Origin: Planctomycetota bacterium
GTDB lineage: Bacteria > Planctomycetota > UBA1135 > GCA-002686595
Reading direction: 5' to 3'
Assembly: GCA_029259635.1 (NCBI GenBank)
Contig: JAJDEU010000051.1
Location: 62,001 to 126,000 of the forward strand
DNA: 64,000 bases
A program made the position numbers and the translations under genes. Within the stretch, counting starts at the first letter, position 1. Every line of letters begins with the position of its first letter. Shown here one piece after another: positions 1-8,618 of the stretch. Under the pieces are notes generated by a model. That model saw only the letters and a program-made list of their open reading frames with translations, was not told the DNA's origin and did not search any database.

Positions 1-237
1 AAACACACACACGCGATCGCCTTGCCCGAACCCGCGTTCGGTAAGCGCGTAGGCCAACGCATCGCTCTCCGTCTCGATGCCCGCAAAGCTAATCTCGCGC
101 CAATTACCTCCGCGCGCGGGAACTCGAACGGCGATCCCCTTCGGGTTCGCGCTGGCTTGCTCGCGCAAATCGACGGCGACGCTCGGGTTGGCGGGCGGTG
201 TGCCAAAAACCTCGAAGGGGTCGAGCGCGGGCTTCAC
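1..237 (-). CDS. oleC: OleC-like AMP-dependent ligase / beta-lactone synthetase, N-terminal fragment
   Basis: Only the first 79 codons are inside the window; the gene continues past the left edge. The GTG start at 237-235 overlaps the oleB stop by four bases (GTGA), as do most junctions in this operon. The translated piece (VDLREQASANPKGIAVRVPA near residues 17-36, then a region ending GFGQGDRVCVF) has the look of the N-terminus of an acyl-AMP ligase. OleC family enzymes close beta-hydroxy acids to beta-lactones in long-chain olefin synthesis and usually sit directly beside oleB, as here. The identity rests on this short fragment plus the gene order. A fatty acyl-CoA or acyl-AMP ligase of another kind remains possible. 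Confidence 0.7.
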   Translation of the reverse strand, partial: MKPALDPFEVFGTPPANPSVAVDLREQASANPKGIAVRVPARGGNWREISFAGIETESDALAYALTERGFGQGDRVCVF

Positions 238-1205
238 TCGCCGCTCTCGGGAGTGTCCTGAAGGAACCGCGAGATCCAGCGCAGGACTTTTGGCCCTTCA
301 TCTTCGAGAATCCAGTGGCCAGCGTCGGGAACGGTGTGGACGCGAGCCCCTTCGAACCGCCGCTCCCACTCCTCGCGAAACTCCGGCGTAAAGCACCAGT
401 CGCGATCACCCCAGATGATGCACATGGGCGTGTCCTTGAACTCTCGCAGGGCACCGTCGGTGGCGGCGAGCTCGTCGAAGGAAGGGTGGGAAGGTGCGAG
501 CGGGATATCGCGCACGAAAGCCATCGTCGCGACGCGGTTGTGCCAGTCGCCGTAAGGAGCGAGATAGCCGCGGCGAACCTCGTCAGTGATGTTCTCGGGG
601 CGCTCGGTGGCCATCGAGAGAGCGGCCAGCGAGAAGGCGCCAAAGCCGCGCACTGCCAGAGGGCCGACGATGGGCCAGCGACAGACGGAGATGCGCAGCG
701 GAATCGAGGTCGAGCAAAAGGCCGCCGTGTTCATGACGACGATGCGAGCGATGCGCTCCGGGTGACGGCGAGCGAAGCCCATTCCGATTGCGCCGCCCCA
801 GTCGTGCAGCACGAGCGTGATGTTCTTGAGGTCGAGCTCAAGGACGAGGCGTTCAATATTGAGCGAGTGCTGTTCGAGTGTGTAGTTGTAGTCCTGCGGC
901 TTGTCGGAAATCCCACAGCCCATGTGGTCGGGCGCGACGACGCGATAGTGAGTCGAGAGTCCGCTAATTAAGCCGCGGAAATAGAACGACCAGGTCGGGT
1001 TGCCGTGGAGACACAAGACCGGAGCGGCGGTTGGTGAACCCTCGTCGACGTAGTGCATGAACTGCTCGTCGCCTACGTCGAGGAAGTTCGGCTCGAAGGG
1101 GTAGAGCGTGCGGAAGGAGGCGACGAACTCGGCGGCTTCGTCGCGTCGTGCGCGGCTGGCGAACTCTTCGCGAACCGTCGGCGGAGTCGAGGAGGTGGCA
1201 TTCAT
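234..1205 (-). CDS. oleB: OleB-like alpha/beta hydrolase (beta-lactone decarboxylase)
   Basis: 323 residues, haloalkane dehalogenase superfamily. Visible features are the oxyanion segment HGNPTW (68-73), the Asp nucleophile in LHDWGG (D135) and the C-terminal catalytic His in DAGHWILED. Ordinary esterases have Ser at the nucleophile; Asp is typical of dehalogenases and OleB. Known OleB proteins decarboxylate a beta-lactone to a cis-olefin. Neighbouring oleC-like and oleA-like genes favour OleB over a true haloalkane dehalogenase. I chose the ATG at 1205 because it overlaps the upstream stop as ATGA; an in-frame upstream start at 1271 would lie inside the phosphopantetheinyl transferase gene. 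Translation is probably coupled to that gene. Confidence 0.85.
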   Translation of the reverse strand: MNATSSTPPTVREEFASRARRDEAAEFVASFRTLYPFEPNFLDVGDEQFMHYVDEGSPTAAPVLCLHGNPTWSFYFRGLISGLSTHYRVVAPDHMGCGISDKPQDYNYTLEQHSLNIERLVLELDLKNITLVLHDWGGAIGMGFARRHPERIARIVVMNTAAFCSTSIPLRISVCRWPIVGPLAVRGFGAFSLAALSMATERPENITDEVRRGYLAPYGDWHNRVATMAFVRDIPLAPSHPSFDELAATDGALREFKDTPMCIIWGDRDWCFTPEFREEWERRFEGARVHTVPDAGHWILEDEGPKVLRWISRFLQDTPESGE

Positions 1206-1792
1206 GCGGGCGATTCCTCGAGCTTGACTCGAATGGGCAACACGTCTTCGAGAGAGCAGCTGGAGAGCCAATACTCACCAATTCGTTGAGAGACGACTTC
1301 GTGCCGAGTGCCGTCGAAGTCGAACAGGAGCTGTCCAGCTCCGCTCGATGCGACCAGGCGGCAGCGCGAGATTCCGGTCAGGCCGAGCCCCAACTTTTTT
1401 AAGACGGCTTCTTTGCCGGTCCATAAGAGAACGACTGTCGAGGCGTTCGCATCGTTCGCCGCGCCCAAGAGGGCGAGCTCCTCCCGCGAAGCGCACTCCT
1501 TGGCGGCGCGCAAGCGCGGACGATGAATACACTCCGCGTCGATGCCGATCGGCGCGCGCGAGATCGCGGCGGCGGCAAAGCCCTCGGTGTGCGTCTTCGA
1601 GACGTGCCAGCCCACAGGAGCCTCCGGAGCGCCGAGCGGTGTCGAACTGATCTCAAATGCCGGGGCACCGACTCGCGCGATGGCATCTTGCAGCGCGACT
1701 CTTGAGAGCGAGCGGAGCAGCTCGATGCCCGGCCGGCCGAGCAGGGCGGGTTCGCGCGGAATCGTGACGTAGCTGAGCGCGGCGGAATTCAT
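1202..1792 (-). CDS. 4'-phosphopantetheinyl transferase
   Basis: 196 residues. The two Sfp/AcpS superfamily signatures are present: GIDAE at 83-87 and [12 protein letters not shown] at 124-135, whose acidic residues bind magnesium and CoA. The enzyme moves the 4'-phosphopantetheine arm of CoA to a Ser on a carrier protein. The obvious partner is the carrier protein at 6080-6352 in the same operon. The ATG at 1792 overlaps the stop of the reductase gene (ATGA), and its own stop overlaps oleB in the same way. A longer reading frame begins at 1963, inside the reductase gene, and is not needed. Having such an enzyme inside the cluster suggests a pathway-specific carrier separate from general fatty acid synthesis. 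Confidence 0.85.
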   Translation of the reverse strand: MNSAALSYVTIPREPALLGRPGIELLRSLSRVALQDAIARVGAPAFEISSTPLGAPEAPVGWHVSKTHTEGFAAAAISRAPIGIDAECIHRPRLRAAKECASREELALLGAANDANASTVVLLWTGKEAVLKKLGLGLTGISRCRLVASSGAGQLLFDFDGTRHEVVSQRIGEYWLSSCSLEDVLPIRVKLEESPA

Positions 1793-2610
1793 GACTCCAC
1801 TCGTGTGGCGCGTTTCACCACGTCGCTGTCGAAATAGTTGACACCCATGCCCGCGTCGGCGACGAGGCCTTGAGCGTTGATGCCGCTCGAGCGCTCGGAC
1901 AAGAGAAAGAGCGCGAGGTCCGCGACTTCGCGCGTTCCGAGCCCGCGCTTTCGCAAGGTGCACGACTCGGCGTAGAGGTAGCTCTCGAGATAGCCCGGAA
2001 TACCGGCGGAAGCGGAAGTCTTGAGCGGTCCGGCTTTCACGGAGTTGAAGCGCACTTCGCCGAGCTCGGCAAAGCTCTTCGCGAGGAAGACGACGGTCGA
2101 GTCGAGTGCGGCTTTGGCGGGAGCCATGAAGCCGTAGTTCGACGCGGCCATGTGCGTGTCGGAGATCGAGATGGCGACGACCGAGGCGTGTTCACTGAAG
2201 AGCTCGCGGCAGGCGTTCGCGAGGGCGACCAGGGAGAAGCAAGAGATGTCGATCGCTTGGAGGAAGTCGGCGCGATGGGTCTCGTGAAAGGGCAGCCACT
2301 CGCCGTCGTCGCCAGCGCGGTAGTTGGCGAAAGCGATCGAGTGGACCAGTCCGTCGATCTTGGGGTAGCGCTCGGTCAGCTCTTCGCGCAGCTGATCGAT
2401 CTCACTCTGATTCTCGACGTCGCAGACCAAGATGTCGCGGGGAGCTAATCGTTTGGCGAGCTCGTCCCGGCGCTTCTCGCTGCGCACGATGTAGACCGGA
2501 ATGGCGCCCGCTTCTTCCAGCGCCCGCCCGACATGGAAGGCGACGCTCTTCTTGTTGGCGACGCCAAAGACCAGCACGGTCTTGTTCTCGAGCTTGAGAT
2601 AGTCGCTCAC
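1789..2610 (-). CDS. FabI-like enoyl-ACP reductase (SDR family)
   Basis: 273 residues of the FabI type of short-chain dehydrogenase. Evidence is the divergent nucleotide-binding loop [12 protein letters not shown] (16-27), HSIAFA (90-95) and the catalytic pair Y159-x6-K166 in [12 protein letters not shown]. FabI normally has a second Tyr ten residues before the catalytic Tyr; by my hand alignment an Ile (149) stands there, so the substrate or chemistry may differ from housekeeping FabI. Likely role: NAD(P)H-dependent reduction of an enoyl-ACP in the operon's own elongation cycle. It is not an OleD: it lacks the extended-SDR layout. The start overlaps the dehydratase stop (ATGA). Confidence 0.8.
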   Translation of the reverse strand: MSDYLKLENKTVLVFGVANKKSVAFHVGRALEEAGAIPVYIVRSEKRRDELAKRLAPRDILVCDVENQSEIDQLREELTERYPKIDGLVHSIAFANYRAGDDGEWLPFHETHRADFLQAIDISCFSLVALANACRELFSEHASVVAISISDTHMAASNYGFMAPAKAALDSTVVFLAKSFAELGEVRFNSVKAGPLKTSASAGIPGYLESYLYAESCTLRKRGLGTREVADLALFLLSERSSGINAQGLVADAGMGVNYFDSDVVKRATRVES

Positions 2611-3125
2611 GGCTTGGATCCTTCAGCGTTCTGCATCTTCGCCACCCGCGCCATGGCCTCGGTAGCCGAGAGCACAAAGCGGAGCTTCACGCAAACCGCT
2701 CCTTCTGACCGCAAGGTCGCCTTCAAGGACCAAGCCGGACCGAGCTGGTCCTCGACTTCGACGGTGGTCTCGACCGTTGCGCCGGGAGCGACAAGGCGCT
2801 TGAAGCGCGCGTCGCGAATACGCGTCAGAACCGGAACGCCGTCCTCGGCGGAGAATCCGCCCAGCGCATTAGCGACGAGGAGCGCGCCCGCCTGAAAGGC
2901 ATGCTCACTCAAAATCACGCCGGGTGTTACCGGCTGGCCGGGATAGTGACCGCGGAAGAAGTCGGAGTCTTCGCGCACCGTCCACGCGACAATGATGCGT
3001 CCCTCCGCGTTTTCCAGAATGCGATCCACGAAGAGAAAGGGGTCGCGGTGGGGGATCTTAGATTCGATCTCGGCGCGTGCAGCCGCGTCACCCGAGAACG
3101 GCACGAGCTCTTGCTCTTCGCTCAC
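2607..3125 (-). CDS. FabA/FabZ-like 3-hydroxyacyl-ACP dehydratase
   Basis: 172 residues, hot-dog fold. The opening [13 protein letters not shown] (24-36) and the catalytic stretch [15 protein letters not shown] carry the active-site His (H60), and the Glu (E74) falls at the FabZ position in [10 protein letters not shown]. The product should dehydrate 3-hydroxyacyl-ACP to trans-2-enoyl-ACP. An extra ~20-residue N-terminus precedes the conserved core. It is coupled by a four-base overlap to the CrtI-like gene before it and the reductase after it. No ketoreductase (FabG) lies in the visible part of the cluster, so that step must come from a gene beyond the left edge or from the general FabG. Confidence 0.85.
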   Translation of the reverse strand: MSEEQELVPFSGDAAARAEIESKIPHRDPFLFVDRILENAEGRIIVAWTVREDSDFFRGHYPGQPVTPGVILSEHAFQAGALLVANALGGFSAEDGVPVLTRIRDARFKRLVAPGATVETTVEVEDQLGPAWSLKATLRSEGAVCVKLRFVLSATEAMARVAKMQNAEGSKP

Positions 3126-4603
3126 TGGCCGACCTCTTCGGTCTCGCGCGCGGCGAGCAGGGCGTCGACCTTGTTGGCGGTAATCGCGCCGTAGTTCGCG
3201 GCTCCGAGCCAGCCCGACATGATGATGCCGACGCTGCCGGTGTGGAACAGTCCCGGAATGCGATTGGGCAGTTCCGAGCTGACGGCCAAGCCCTCAAACT
3301 TCGTCCCGAAGGAGGTGCCGGCGGGATGCTGGGTGTAGAACTCGAAGGAGCGCGGCGTCGAAGCCTCTGCGTGGTTGATCTTCTTGGCTACGCCGGGGAG
3401 GTAGCGCTCCAAGCTCTCGATCGTGTCCTTCGTGAGCTGCGCTTTCGCCGCTTCGTAGCTCTCTTTGTCGAGCCCCGCCCAGTCTTCGAAGTTGGCATTG
3501 GTCGAGCTGACGATGGCGTAGCGATCGGTGCCGGGGCGTGTCTTCGGGTAGTAGAAGGAGAAGGTGCGGCTCTCCCCGTTAAAGTCACACAGGCTGGCCG
3601 AATCGAAGGTCTTGCGCGTCGAAGTGAAGAGCAGGTCGGTGAGGAACGGAATCGTCTCGCCCTCCGCGATGCCCAGGTAGACCTGACAACTGGAATTGTT
3701 GAGGCGGACAGCGCGCGCCTCTTTGATGAAGTCTTCGTCGAAGTGCTCTTCGCCGACGAGCTTGTCGATCGTCGTGACGACGTTGGCGTTGGAGATCACC
3801 GTGTCGGCTTCGATCAGTCGTCCGTTCGCGACGACGCCCGAGGCGCGACCGTTGCGAACCTCGATTTTCTCGACCTGCGCGTTGTTGAAGAGCTCGACGC
3901 CGTTCTTGACGAGCTCGGCCTTCATGGCGCGAATCAAGCTGTCGGTCCCACCCTGGAAAGTGTAGACGCCCTTCTTCATGAAGTTGGAGAACACGATCCC
4001 GTAGGAGATCGCGGGGTCCTGCATGCTCGACCCGTTGGCGTAGGAGATCGGCTCCATCAAGAGCCGGTGGACGTCGTTGCGATCGGGGAAGAAGCGCTCG
4101 AACATCTCCGCGGTCGTCTCGCCGGAGTCGTCGTAGTAATTCATCTTCGCCAAATGATCGTAGAACGAGATCACGTGGTCGCGATCGAGTCCCATGACGT
4201 CGACGAGCTTGTCGGTGAAGTCTTCGCGCGTGAAGCTGGTGTCGAAGCTGAACTGCGGATTGTCAAAGCGCACGCCATCGAGCTGGACGATGCGGCTCGA
4301 GATTTCGCGGCTCCAATACTTGCGGCAAGTCTTGACCATGCCGATCGGAAAGCCGTGCAGCGAGATGTCGAAGAGGTGTCCGCCGCGGCGCTTGAACCAG
4401 GTCGCGAGGCCGCCGAAGTTGTAGTGCTGCTCGAGCAGGCAGACCTTGTGGCCGACGCGCCCAAGAATGTTGGCGGCGGTGAGGCCCGCGAGCCCACTGC
4501 CGATGACCACCACGTCGTACTTGGATCGAACGTTCGCCAGCGGGTCGATCTTCAGCGGACGTTTGCCGTCGCGGCTGCCTTTGAAATATTTGGGGTCGGC
4601 CAT
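3122..4603 (-). CDS. CrtI-like FAD-dependent oxidoreductase (phytoene desaturase/retinol saturase family), copy 2
   Basis: 493 residues. A Rossmann FAD motif lies near residues 31-45 ([15 protein letters not shown]) and the acidic end of the second strand is [10 protein letters not shown]. The family C-terminal FAD segment appears as [20 protein letters not shown]. Family members desaturate, isomerise or saturate long polyene chains. Here the neighbours (ketosynthase, ACP, dehydratase, reductase) point to an acyl-chain substrate rather than a carotenoid; that is inference. I set the start at the ATG 4603-4601, which shares one base with the upstream stop (TGATG). The open frame runs much further upstream, but that part lies inside the next gene. 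It is paralogous to the gene at 4603-6033. Confidence 0.85.
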   Translation of the reverse strand: MADPKYFKGSRDGKRPLKIDPLANVRSKYDVVVIGSGLAGLTAANILGRVGHKVCLLEQHYNFGGLATWFKRRGGHLFDISLHGFPIGMVKTCRKYWSREISSRIVQLDGVRFDNPQFSFDTSFTREDFTDKLVDVMGLDRDHVISFYDHLAKMNYYDDSGETTAEMFERFFPDRNDVHRLLMEPISYANGSSMQDPAISYGIVFSNFMKKGVYTFQGGTDSLIRAMKAELVKNGVELFNNAQVEKIEVRNGRASGVVANGRLIEADTVISNANVVTTIDKLVGEEHFDEDFIKEARAVRLNNSSCQVYLGIAEGETIPFLTDLLFTSTRKTFDSASLCDFNGESRTFSFYYPKTRPGTDRYAIVSSTNANFEDWAGLDKESYEAAKAQLTKDTIESLERYLPGVAKKINHAEASTPRSFEFYTQHPAGTSFGTKFEGLAVSSELPNRIPGLFHTGSVGIIMSGWLGAANYGAITANKVDALLAARETEEVGQ

Positions 4604-6033
4604 CAGCTGGTCACCGGGGAGAGGAGTTGTTCGTTCGCGATGATGCAGCCGGAGGCCATGGCGCCAACGATGCCGAGGTAGCCGTGATCGGTGCCACACA
4701 GGGCGAGCCCGTCGATGCCGCTCTCGCCTTGCTTGCGCTTGCGCGGCGAGCCGTAGACGATGCCGCCGGGGTGACCCGTGAAGCGCCGGATGGTGTTCGG
4801 CGTGAAGACGTCGCGGTAGACGGTGTGCGAGTCCCAGCTCTGTCGGGGGCCTCCGGGCAGCGCTTCGGAGTCGGTGAACTCGACGAGCGCCGCCTCTGCG
4901 CTCGCGGCTTGGAGCTTCTTTTCCGCCGCGTATTCTTCCGGAGAGAGCGACTCCCAAGCGGGTCCATTCGCGAGCACGGTCATGCGCAGGAGTTGGTCGG
5001 TCATGGGCTTCTTCGCCGCGAAGTTGTTGGGCGAGGAGAGCAAGCCCGAGCGATAGTCGCACAGCTCGGCAGGCGGCCGGTAGTCGAAGCGCGACTGCGA
5101 GGAGAAGAACGAAGTGGCGGCGGTGTAGCCGAGCGATGCGGGCGTGCAGTCGAGCACCGAGATCGATTCGAGAAAGGTCAGGCGTCCGCGATCGGCGGGT
5201 TCGAGCTCTTGCTTCGCAGTCGGCGCTCCGCACAGCTCCAGGCTCTCGACCAGGCCGGCGCTCGAAATTACAGCGCGGGTCTCGAGTTCGGTTCCGTCCT
5301 CGAGCACCACCCCGCAGACGCGCGAGTCCGAATCGAGTTGGATGCGCTCGACGCCGTTCTTCATCCGAAGTTCGCCGCCCACCTTGCGAAAGCGTTTGAC
5401 CAGAAGATTGAGAATCGTTCGCACGCCACCCTCGGGCCGGGCGAGTCCCTCGAGGAAGATGCTGGAGAACAAGACCTTGAACTGGTCCCACTCGACATCG
5501 TCCTCCATTGCGCTGCCGTAGTAGCAGGTCGGCAAGAGAAGCATCTCGATGAGGAGCGGTTCGCGCAGCCTCTTCGCGAGCTCTTCGCGCGCGGAGAAAA
5601 ACTCGGGCGCGCGCGTGTCCCAGACCGTCTCCTCGATCTCGCGAACCAGCGCGCGAAATCGATCGAGCTCGCCGGGGAAAACCCGCGCGACTTCTTCCGT
5701 CAAGAGCTCGAAGTTATTCGTGAACTCGAGGCGCGCGCCGGGAAACAGAATCTCGGAGTGCCCGTGCTCGCCGAGCGCGAAGTCGTCGTAACGCAGGCGC
5801 AGCTGCTTGATCGTGCGCGTCAGTGGCATACCGCGCGTACCCTTGGGCACGAAGTTCGTCAGCGCATGCAGGCCGACGTCGAAGCGATAGCCGTCCTTAC
5901 CGTAGAACGAATTGAGGCCGCCCCAGACATAGTGCTTCTCGACGATGGCGACCTTGCGATCTTGCTGGGCGAGCCGAATGCCCGCCGCCAGGCCGCTCAT
6001 GCCCGCGCCGATGATAATCGTGTCGTAGATCAC
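4603..6033 (-). CDS. CrtI-like FAD-dependent oxidoreductase, copy 1
   Basis: 476 residues. The N-terminus is a clean FAD motif ([19 protein letters not shown]) followed by [10 protein letters not shown]. The C-terminal family block reads [20 protein letters not shown]. It is clearly diverged from the next gene, so the pair may act on different positions of a chain or as a heterodimer. Carotenoid synthesis is unlikely, because no phytoene synthase or cyclase lies nearby in this window. Clusters with ketosynthases, ACPs and CrtI-like proteins are also proposed for ladderane lipids in anammox planctomycetes, which makes the combination notable. The gap to the ACP gene upstream is 46 bases, one of the two non-overlapping junctions in this run. 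Confidence 0.85.
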   Translation of the reverse strand: MIYDTIIIGAGMSGLAAGIRLAQQDRKVAIVEKHYVWGGLNSFYGKDGYRFDVGLHALTNFVPKGTRGMPLTRTIKQLRLRYDDFALGEHGHSEILFPGARLEFTNNFELLTEEVARVFPGELDRFRALVREIEETVWDTRAPEFFSAREELAKRLREPLLIEMLLLPTCYYGSAMEDDVEWDQFKVLFSSIFLEGLARPEGGVRTILNLLVKRFRKVGGELRMKNGVERIQLDSDSRVCGVVLEDGTELETRAVISSAGLVESLELCGAPTAKQELEPADRGRLTFLESISVLDCTPASLGYTAATSFFSSQSRFDYRPPAELCDYRSGLLSSPNNFAAKKPMTDQLLRMTVLANGPAWESLSPEEYAAEKKLQAASAEAALVEFTDSEALPGGPRQSWDSHTVYRDVFTPNTIRRFTGHPGGIVYGSPRKRKQGESGIDGLALCGTDHGYLGIVGAMASGCIIANEQLLSPVTS

Positions 6034-6079
6034 CTTTGAGCTGTGGGGCTGGGAGAGCGGCGTGCAAGCTTGGAGGGAC

Positions 6080-6352
6080 CTAGACGGTCTGGCAGTGCGA
6101 AGTGGCGTCGGCGAGCAAAGGCTGCAGGTACGTCACGCAACCGGCCATTGACGCGAGGTTCGGGTAGTCCTCTTCGGGCACTTGGACTTTGTAGAGCTTG
6201 CGGAGCTCCATGACGATGTCGAGAAAGTCCATCGAGTCCAGGTCGATCTGGTCTCGAAGAGCCTCGTCATCATTGAGCGCCGACAAATCCTCGTCGGGCA
6301 CAATCGTCTGAATGATGTCGAGGACAGCGGCGTGAGTTTCTTCGGGAGTCAT
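6080..6352 (-). CDS. Acyl carrier protein
   Basis: 90 residues, acidic. The phosphopantetheine attachment Ser is S40 in DLDSMDFLDIV, the usual DSL/DSM context. The C-terminal half forms the expected helices (MELRKLYKVQVPEEDYPNL). It sits between the ketosynthase gene (23-base gap) and the CrtI pair, and the operon also encodes a phosphopantetheinyl transferase that could activate it. The family function is to carry the growing acyl chain as a thioester. Being cluster-borne, it is probably dedicated to this pathway rather than to membrane fatty acid synthesis. Confidence 0.92.
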   Translation of the reverse strand: MTPEETHAAVLDIIQTIVPDEDLSALNDDEALRDQIDLDSMDFLDIVMELRKLYKVQVPEEDYPNLASMAGCVTYLQPLLADATSHCQTV

Positions 6353-6375
6353 TTTGGTTTCAGCCCTTCGGGCGG

Positions 6376-7611
6376 TTAGTCGCGAAACTTGCGGACGAGG
6401 ACGCCGGAGTTAATTCCGAGCATTCCAAAGGATAGATTCATGATGACGTCAACTTCCGCGGACTCGCGGGGGGTGTTGACGACTAGGTTTCGAACTTCGC
6501 AAGCCGGATCCAGCTTGTCGACGTTGATCGTGGGGTGGAGGACACCGTCGGTGAAGGACGGAAGATTGCCCGCTAGCTCAAGCGCTGCTGCCGCGCCCAT
6601 GGCGTGACCGATGTAGCTCTTCGTGTTGTTGATATAGGTCGTCGCGCTGTCGCCAAAGACTTGCCGCATGGCCTCGCATTCGATCGCGTCACCGGAAGGC
6701 GTGGACGTCGCGTGGCTGCTGACGAGGTCGACTTCTTGTGCGGAGATTCCGGCGCTCTTCAGCGCGATGCGCATGCACTCGTTCTGTCCCGAGGCCGACG
6801 GCAAGACGAAGTCCACGCCATCGGAGTTGACGGCGTGACCGATGACCTCGGCGTAGATACGCGCGCCGCGGGCGAGCGCGTCGTCGAGTCGTTCGAGCGC
6901 ATAGAGACAGCCGCCCTCACTGACGACGATGCCATTGCGATCGACGTCAAAGGGACGCGAGGCCTTTTCGGGGATCGAGTGGCTTGCGAGCGCCGATTGC
7001 GAGGCGAAGCTCGCGAAGATCCCAAAGGTATGGATCGATTCGGAGACACCGCCGCCGAGCGCAAAGTCGACCACACCCAGCTGCAGCATCTGCATGCCTT
7101 GAATCAGTCCGAGGTTACCCGCAGCACAAGCACCGCCCAGGCAGTAGGCGGGGCCCTTCAAGCCCATGTTGAGCGTGACCTCGCCGGCCGGATTATTGGC
7201 GACCGTGCGCGGGTTGTGATGGTGCGACCAGAAGCTGAGGTCGAAGTCGTACTCGGCGACCTCGTGAATCTGGTTCTCCGTCTCGACGTTGCCGTGTTCG
7301 GTGATGCCGGGATAGATGCCGACTCGACTGGGATCGAAACGATCGAGCTCGATGTCGGCGTCGAGCACAGCCTCGTTCGCGCAGTAGATGGCGATCGAGC
7401 CTGCACGCGTTCCGCGGCGAAGCTCTTTGCGCTTTTGGTGTTTCGTCGTGTCGAAGTCACACACGCCCGCCAGCGTCTTGCCGACGTGGCGAATCTCGTA
7501 CTCCGACACACCGGAGACGCCGGCCAACAAGTTGGCGCGATAGTCGGCCAAGCTGTTTCCGTTGGGACTCGTGAGCCCGACTCCGGTGATGACGACGCGC
7601 GGAAGGCTCAT
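6376..7611 (-). CDS. FabF-like beta-ketoacyl-ACP synthase
   Basis: 411 residues, thiolase superfamily, KAS I/II type. The Cys-His-His triad is intact: C162 in GGACAAGNLG, H300 in SSHATSTPSGD and H336 in NTKSYIGHAMGAA. The reaction is decarboxylative condensation of malonyl-ACP with an acyl-ACP. The usual FabF position GPN(S/C) is replaced by LKGPAYCLGGACAAG, and the segment around residues 120-140 (many His and Asn) is unusual, so the enzyme is a divergent paralogue. Only one ketosynthase is present and no chain-length-factor partner. The start overlaps the regulator stop (ATGA at 7608-7611). Confidence 0.9.
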   Translation of the reverse strand: MSLPRVVITGVGLTSPNGNSLADYRANLLAGVSGVSEYEIRHVGKTLAGVCDFDTTKHQKRKELRRGTRAGSIAIYCANEAVLDADIELDRFDPSRVGIYPGITEHGNVETENQIHEVAEYDFDLSFWSHHHNPRTVANNPAGEVTLNMGLKGPAYCLGGACAAGNLGLIQGMQMLQLGVVDFALGGGVSESIHTFGIFASFASQSALASHSIPEKASRPFDVDRNGIVVSEGGCLYALERLDDALARGARIYAEVIGHAVNSDGVDFVLPSASGQNECMRIALKSAGISAQEVDLVSSHATSTPSGDAIECEAMRQVFGDSATTYINNTKSYIGHAMGAAAALELAGNLPSFTDGVLHPTINVDKLDPACEVRNLVVNTPRESAEVDVIMNLSFGMLGINSGVLVRKFRD

Positions 7612-8333
7612 TTGCTCGCGTTCTCCTTCGGCGCGGAGGTCTCATCGTCCGAGCGGTCGCCGCCGAGGAAAACCTTTGCGGGCAAGCCAACGCCGACCTT
7701 GAGGGCCGTGCTCACGGCCTTGGACAGAATGCTCTGCGAGTCGCCGAGTGCCGTGTTGACCGCGGAAAACACGAGCTCCATCAAGGCCTCGCCGATCTCG
7801 CAGGTCATGATGATCGAGCGCAGCGTCAACACGCGCGGATCTTTTGAACCGTAGCGCGTGGAGATGAAGTCGAGCGAGCGCGTCGTCGCCTGTTTGAACT
7901 GCTGGAACGCCACCTGTTCGCGTCGACGGAAGACGGTGGCGACAATCGACAGCGCGTTGCCCACGGGGGAGTGCAGGTGGCAGCGACGCCCGCTATCGAA
8001 CCCGGATCGAATCGCGCCCCACTCGGTGAGCTCTCCCAAGGTCGTGCTCGTCGCGCCCTGTGAGATCTCGAGTTGCTCGGAGATGTCGCGGCTCGAGAGA
8101 GCATCCTTCGACAGGACGAGCAGGCCCCACACGCGACCGTGAATTCGCTTGAACCCAAAGGTCTTGAAGAAGAGCTCGAACGTGGGGAGCTCCGCCAGGA
8201 GCGTCTCGTCGACCGGCGCGAGGGCGGGCAATTGGCCGTCGCTCTTGCCGGAATCGGCAGCGGGATCTGCGGCGGAATCCGTAGCGGCCGGGAGGACGCT
8301 TTCTGAAGCTGCGCTCTTTAATTCAGGGGCCAT
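7608..8333 (-). CDS. GbsR/MarR-like winged-helix transcriptional regulator
   Basis: 241 residues. A winged-helix core at about residues 50-125 contains FGFKRIHGRVWGLLVLSK, the helix-turn-helix DISEQLEISQGATSTTLGEL and the wing GRRCHLHSP. This pattern matches the GbsR branch of the MarR superfamily. Low-complexity Ala/Ser/Asp-rich tails of about 40 residues occur at the N-terminus. It is the first gene of the tightly coupled run, so it probably autoregulates the lipid cluster. The palindrome at 8428-8451 just upstream is a candidate binding site. The inducer is unknown; in relatives it is a small molecule. Confidence 0.8.
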   Translation of the reverse strand: MAPELKSAASESVLPAATDSAADPAADSGKSDGQLPALAPVDETLLAELPTFELFFKTFGFKRIHGRVWGLLVLSKDALSSRDISEQLEISQGATSTTLGELTEWGAIRSGFDSGRRCHLHSPVGNALSIVATVFRRREQVAFQQFKQATTRSLDFISTRYGSKDPRVLTLRSIIMTCEIGEALMELVFSAVNTALGDSQSILSKAVSTALKVGVGLPAKVFLGGDRSDDETSAPKENASK

Positions 8334-8427
8334 AGCGGTGGCTCGTGGATCAGATCGGGGAGTGGGTGACGGGCTACAATGCGAATTCGTAGCGGCGAGA
8401 GTGGGGCTGGCGGAGGGGGGCCCTTGC

Positions 8428-8451
8428 GGATATCTGAATAATCTGATTTCC
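8428..8451. promoter_or_regulatory. Candidate operator palindrome upstream of the GbsR-like gene
   Basis: 24-base imperfect dyad; left half GGATATCTGAAT, right half AATCTGATTTCC. By hand 9 of 12 positions match between one half and the reverse complement of the other. It is AT-rich inside a GC-rich gap and about 95 bases upstream of the regulator start, a typical place for a MarR-type operator. Inference only. Confidence 0.4.
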
Positions 8452-8530
8452 GGGGTGCTCTTGATGCCACAACGGGCTCCGGGCGTCCAGGACCGAGTCC
8501 GAAGAATGGAGCGACTCTTCCTAGCTCTGG

Positions 8531-8588
8531 GGGAGCGCGGCGGCGGCCTTCCGATCTGGGGCGAGCGGGCGACTCGGCCGCCGCTCCC
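8531..8588 (-). terminator. GC-rich inverted repeat after oleA (possible terminator or attenuator)
   Basis: The arms are GGGAGCG...CGGCGGCC (8531-8548) and GGCCGCCGCTCCC (8576-8588), reading across a 27-base loop. It lies 31 bases past the oleA-like stop on the minus strand. No U-run follows, so it is not a standard intrinsic terminator; it could trim or attenuate read-through from oleA into the regulator-led operon. Confidence 0.3.
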
Positions 8589-8618
8589 AACCCGCGTTCG
8601 AATAGAGACTTCGGGCAG

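Noticed and set aside
1..14. CA-repeat at the left edge
   Set aside because: Only about five dinucleotides and inside the oleC-like coding sequence; not a meaningful repeat.
1789..2610. The FabI-like gene as OleD
   Set aside because: OleD is an extended SDR with a different nucleotide motif; this protein has the FabI loop and Y-x6-K layout. oleD, if present, is probably beyond the left edge.
4604..5491. N-terminal extension of the second CrtI-like frame
   Set aside because: It lies entirely inside the next gene, is Arg-rich and lacks the FAD-motif start.
4627..6039. 470-codon plus-strand frame opposite the first CrtI-like gene
   Set aside because: A mirror of a real gene in GC-rich DNA; no family character.
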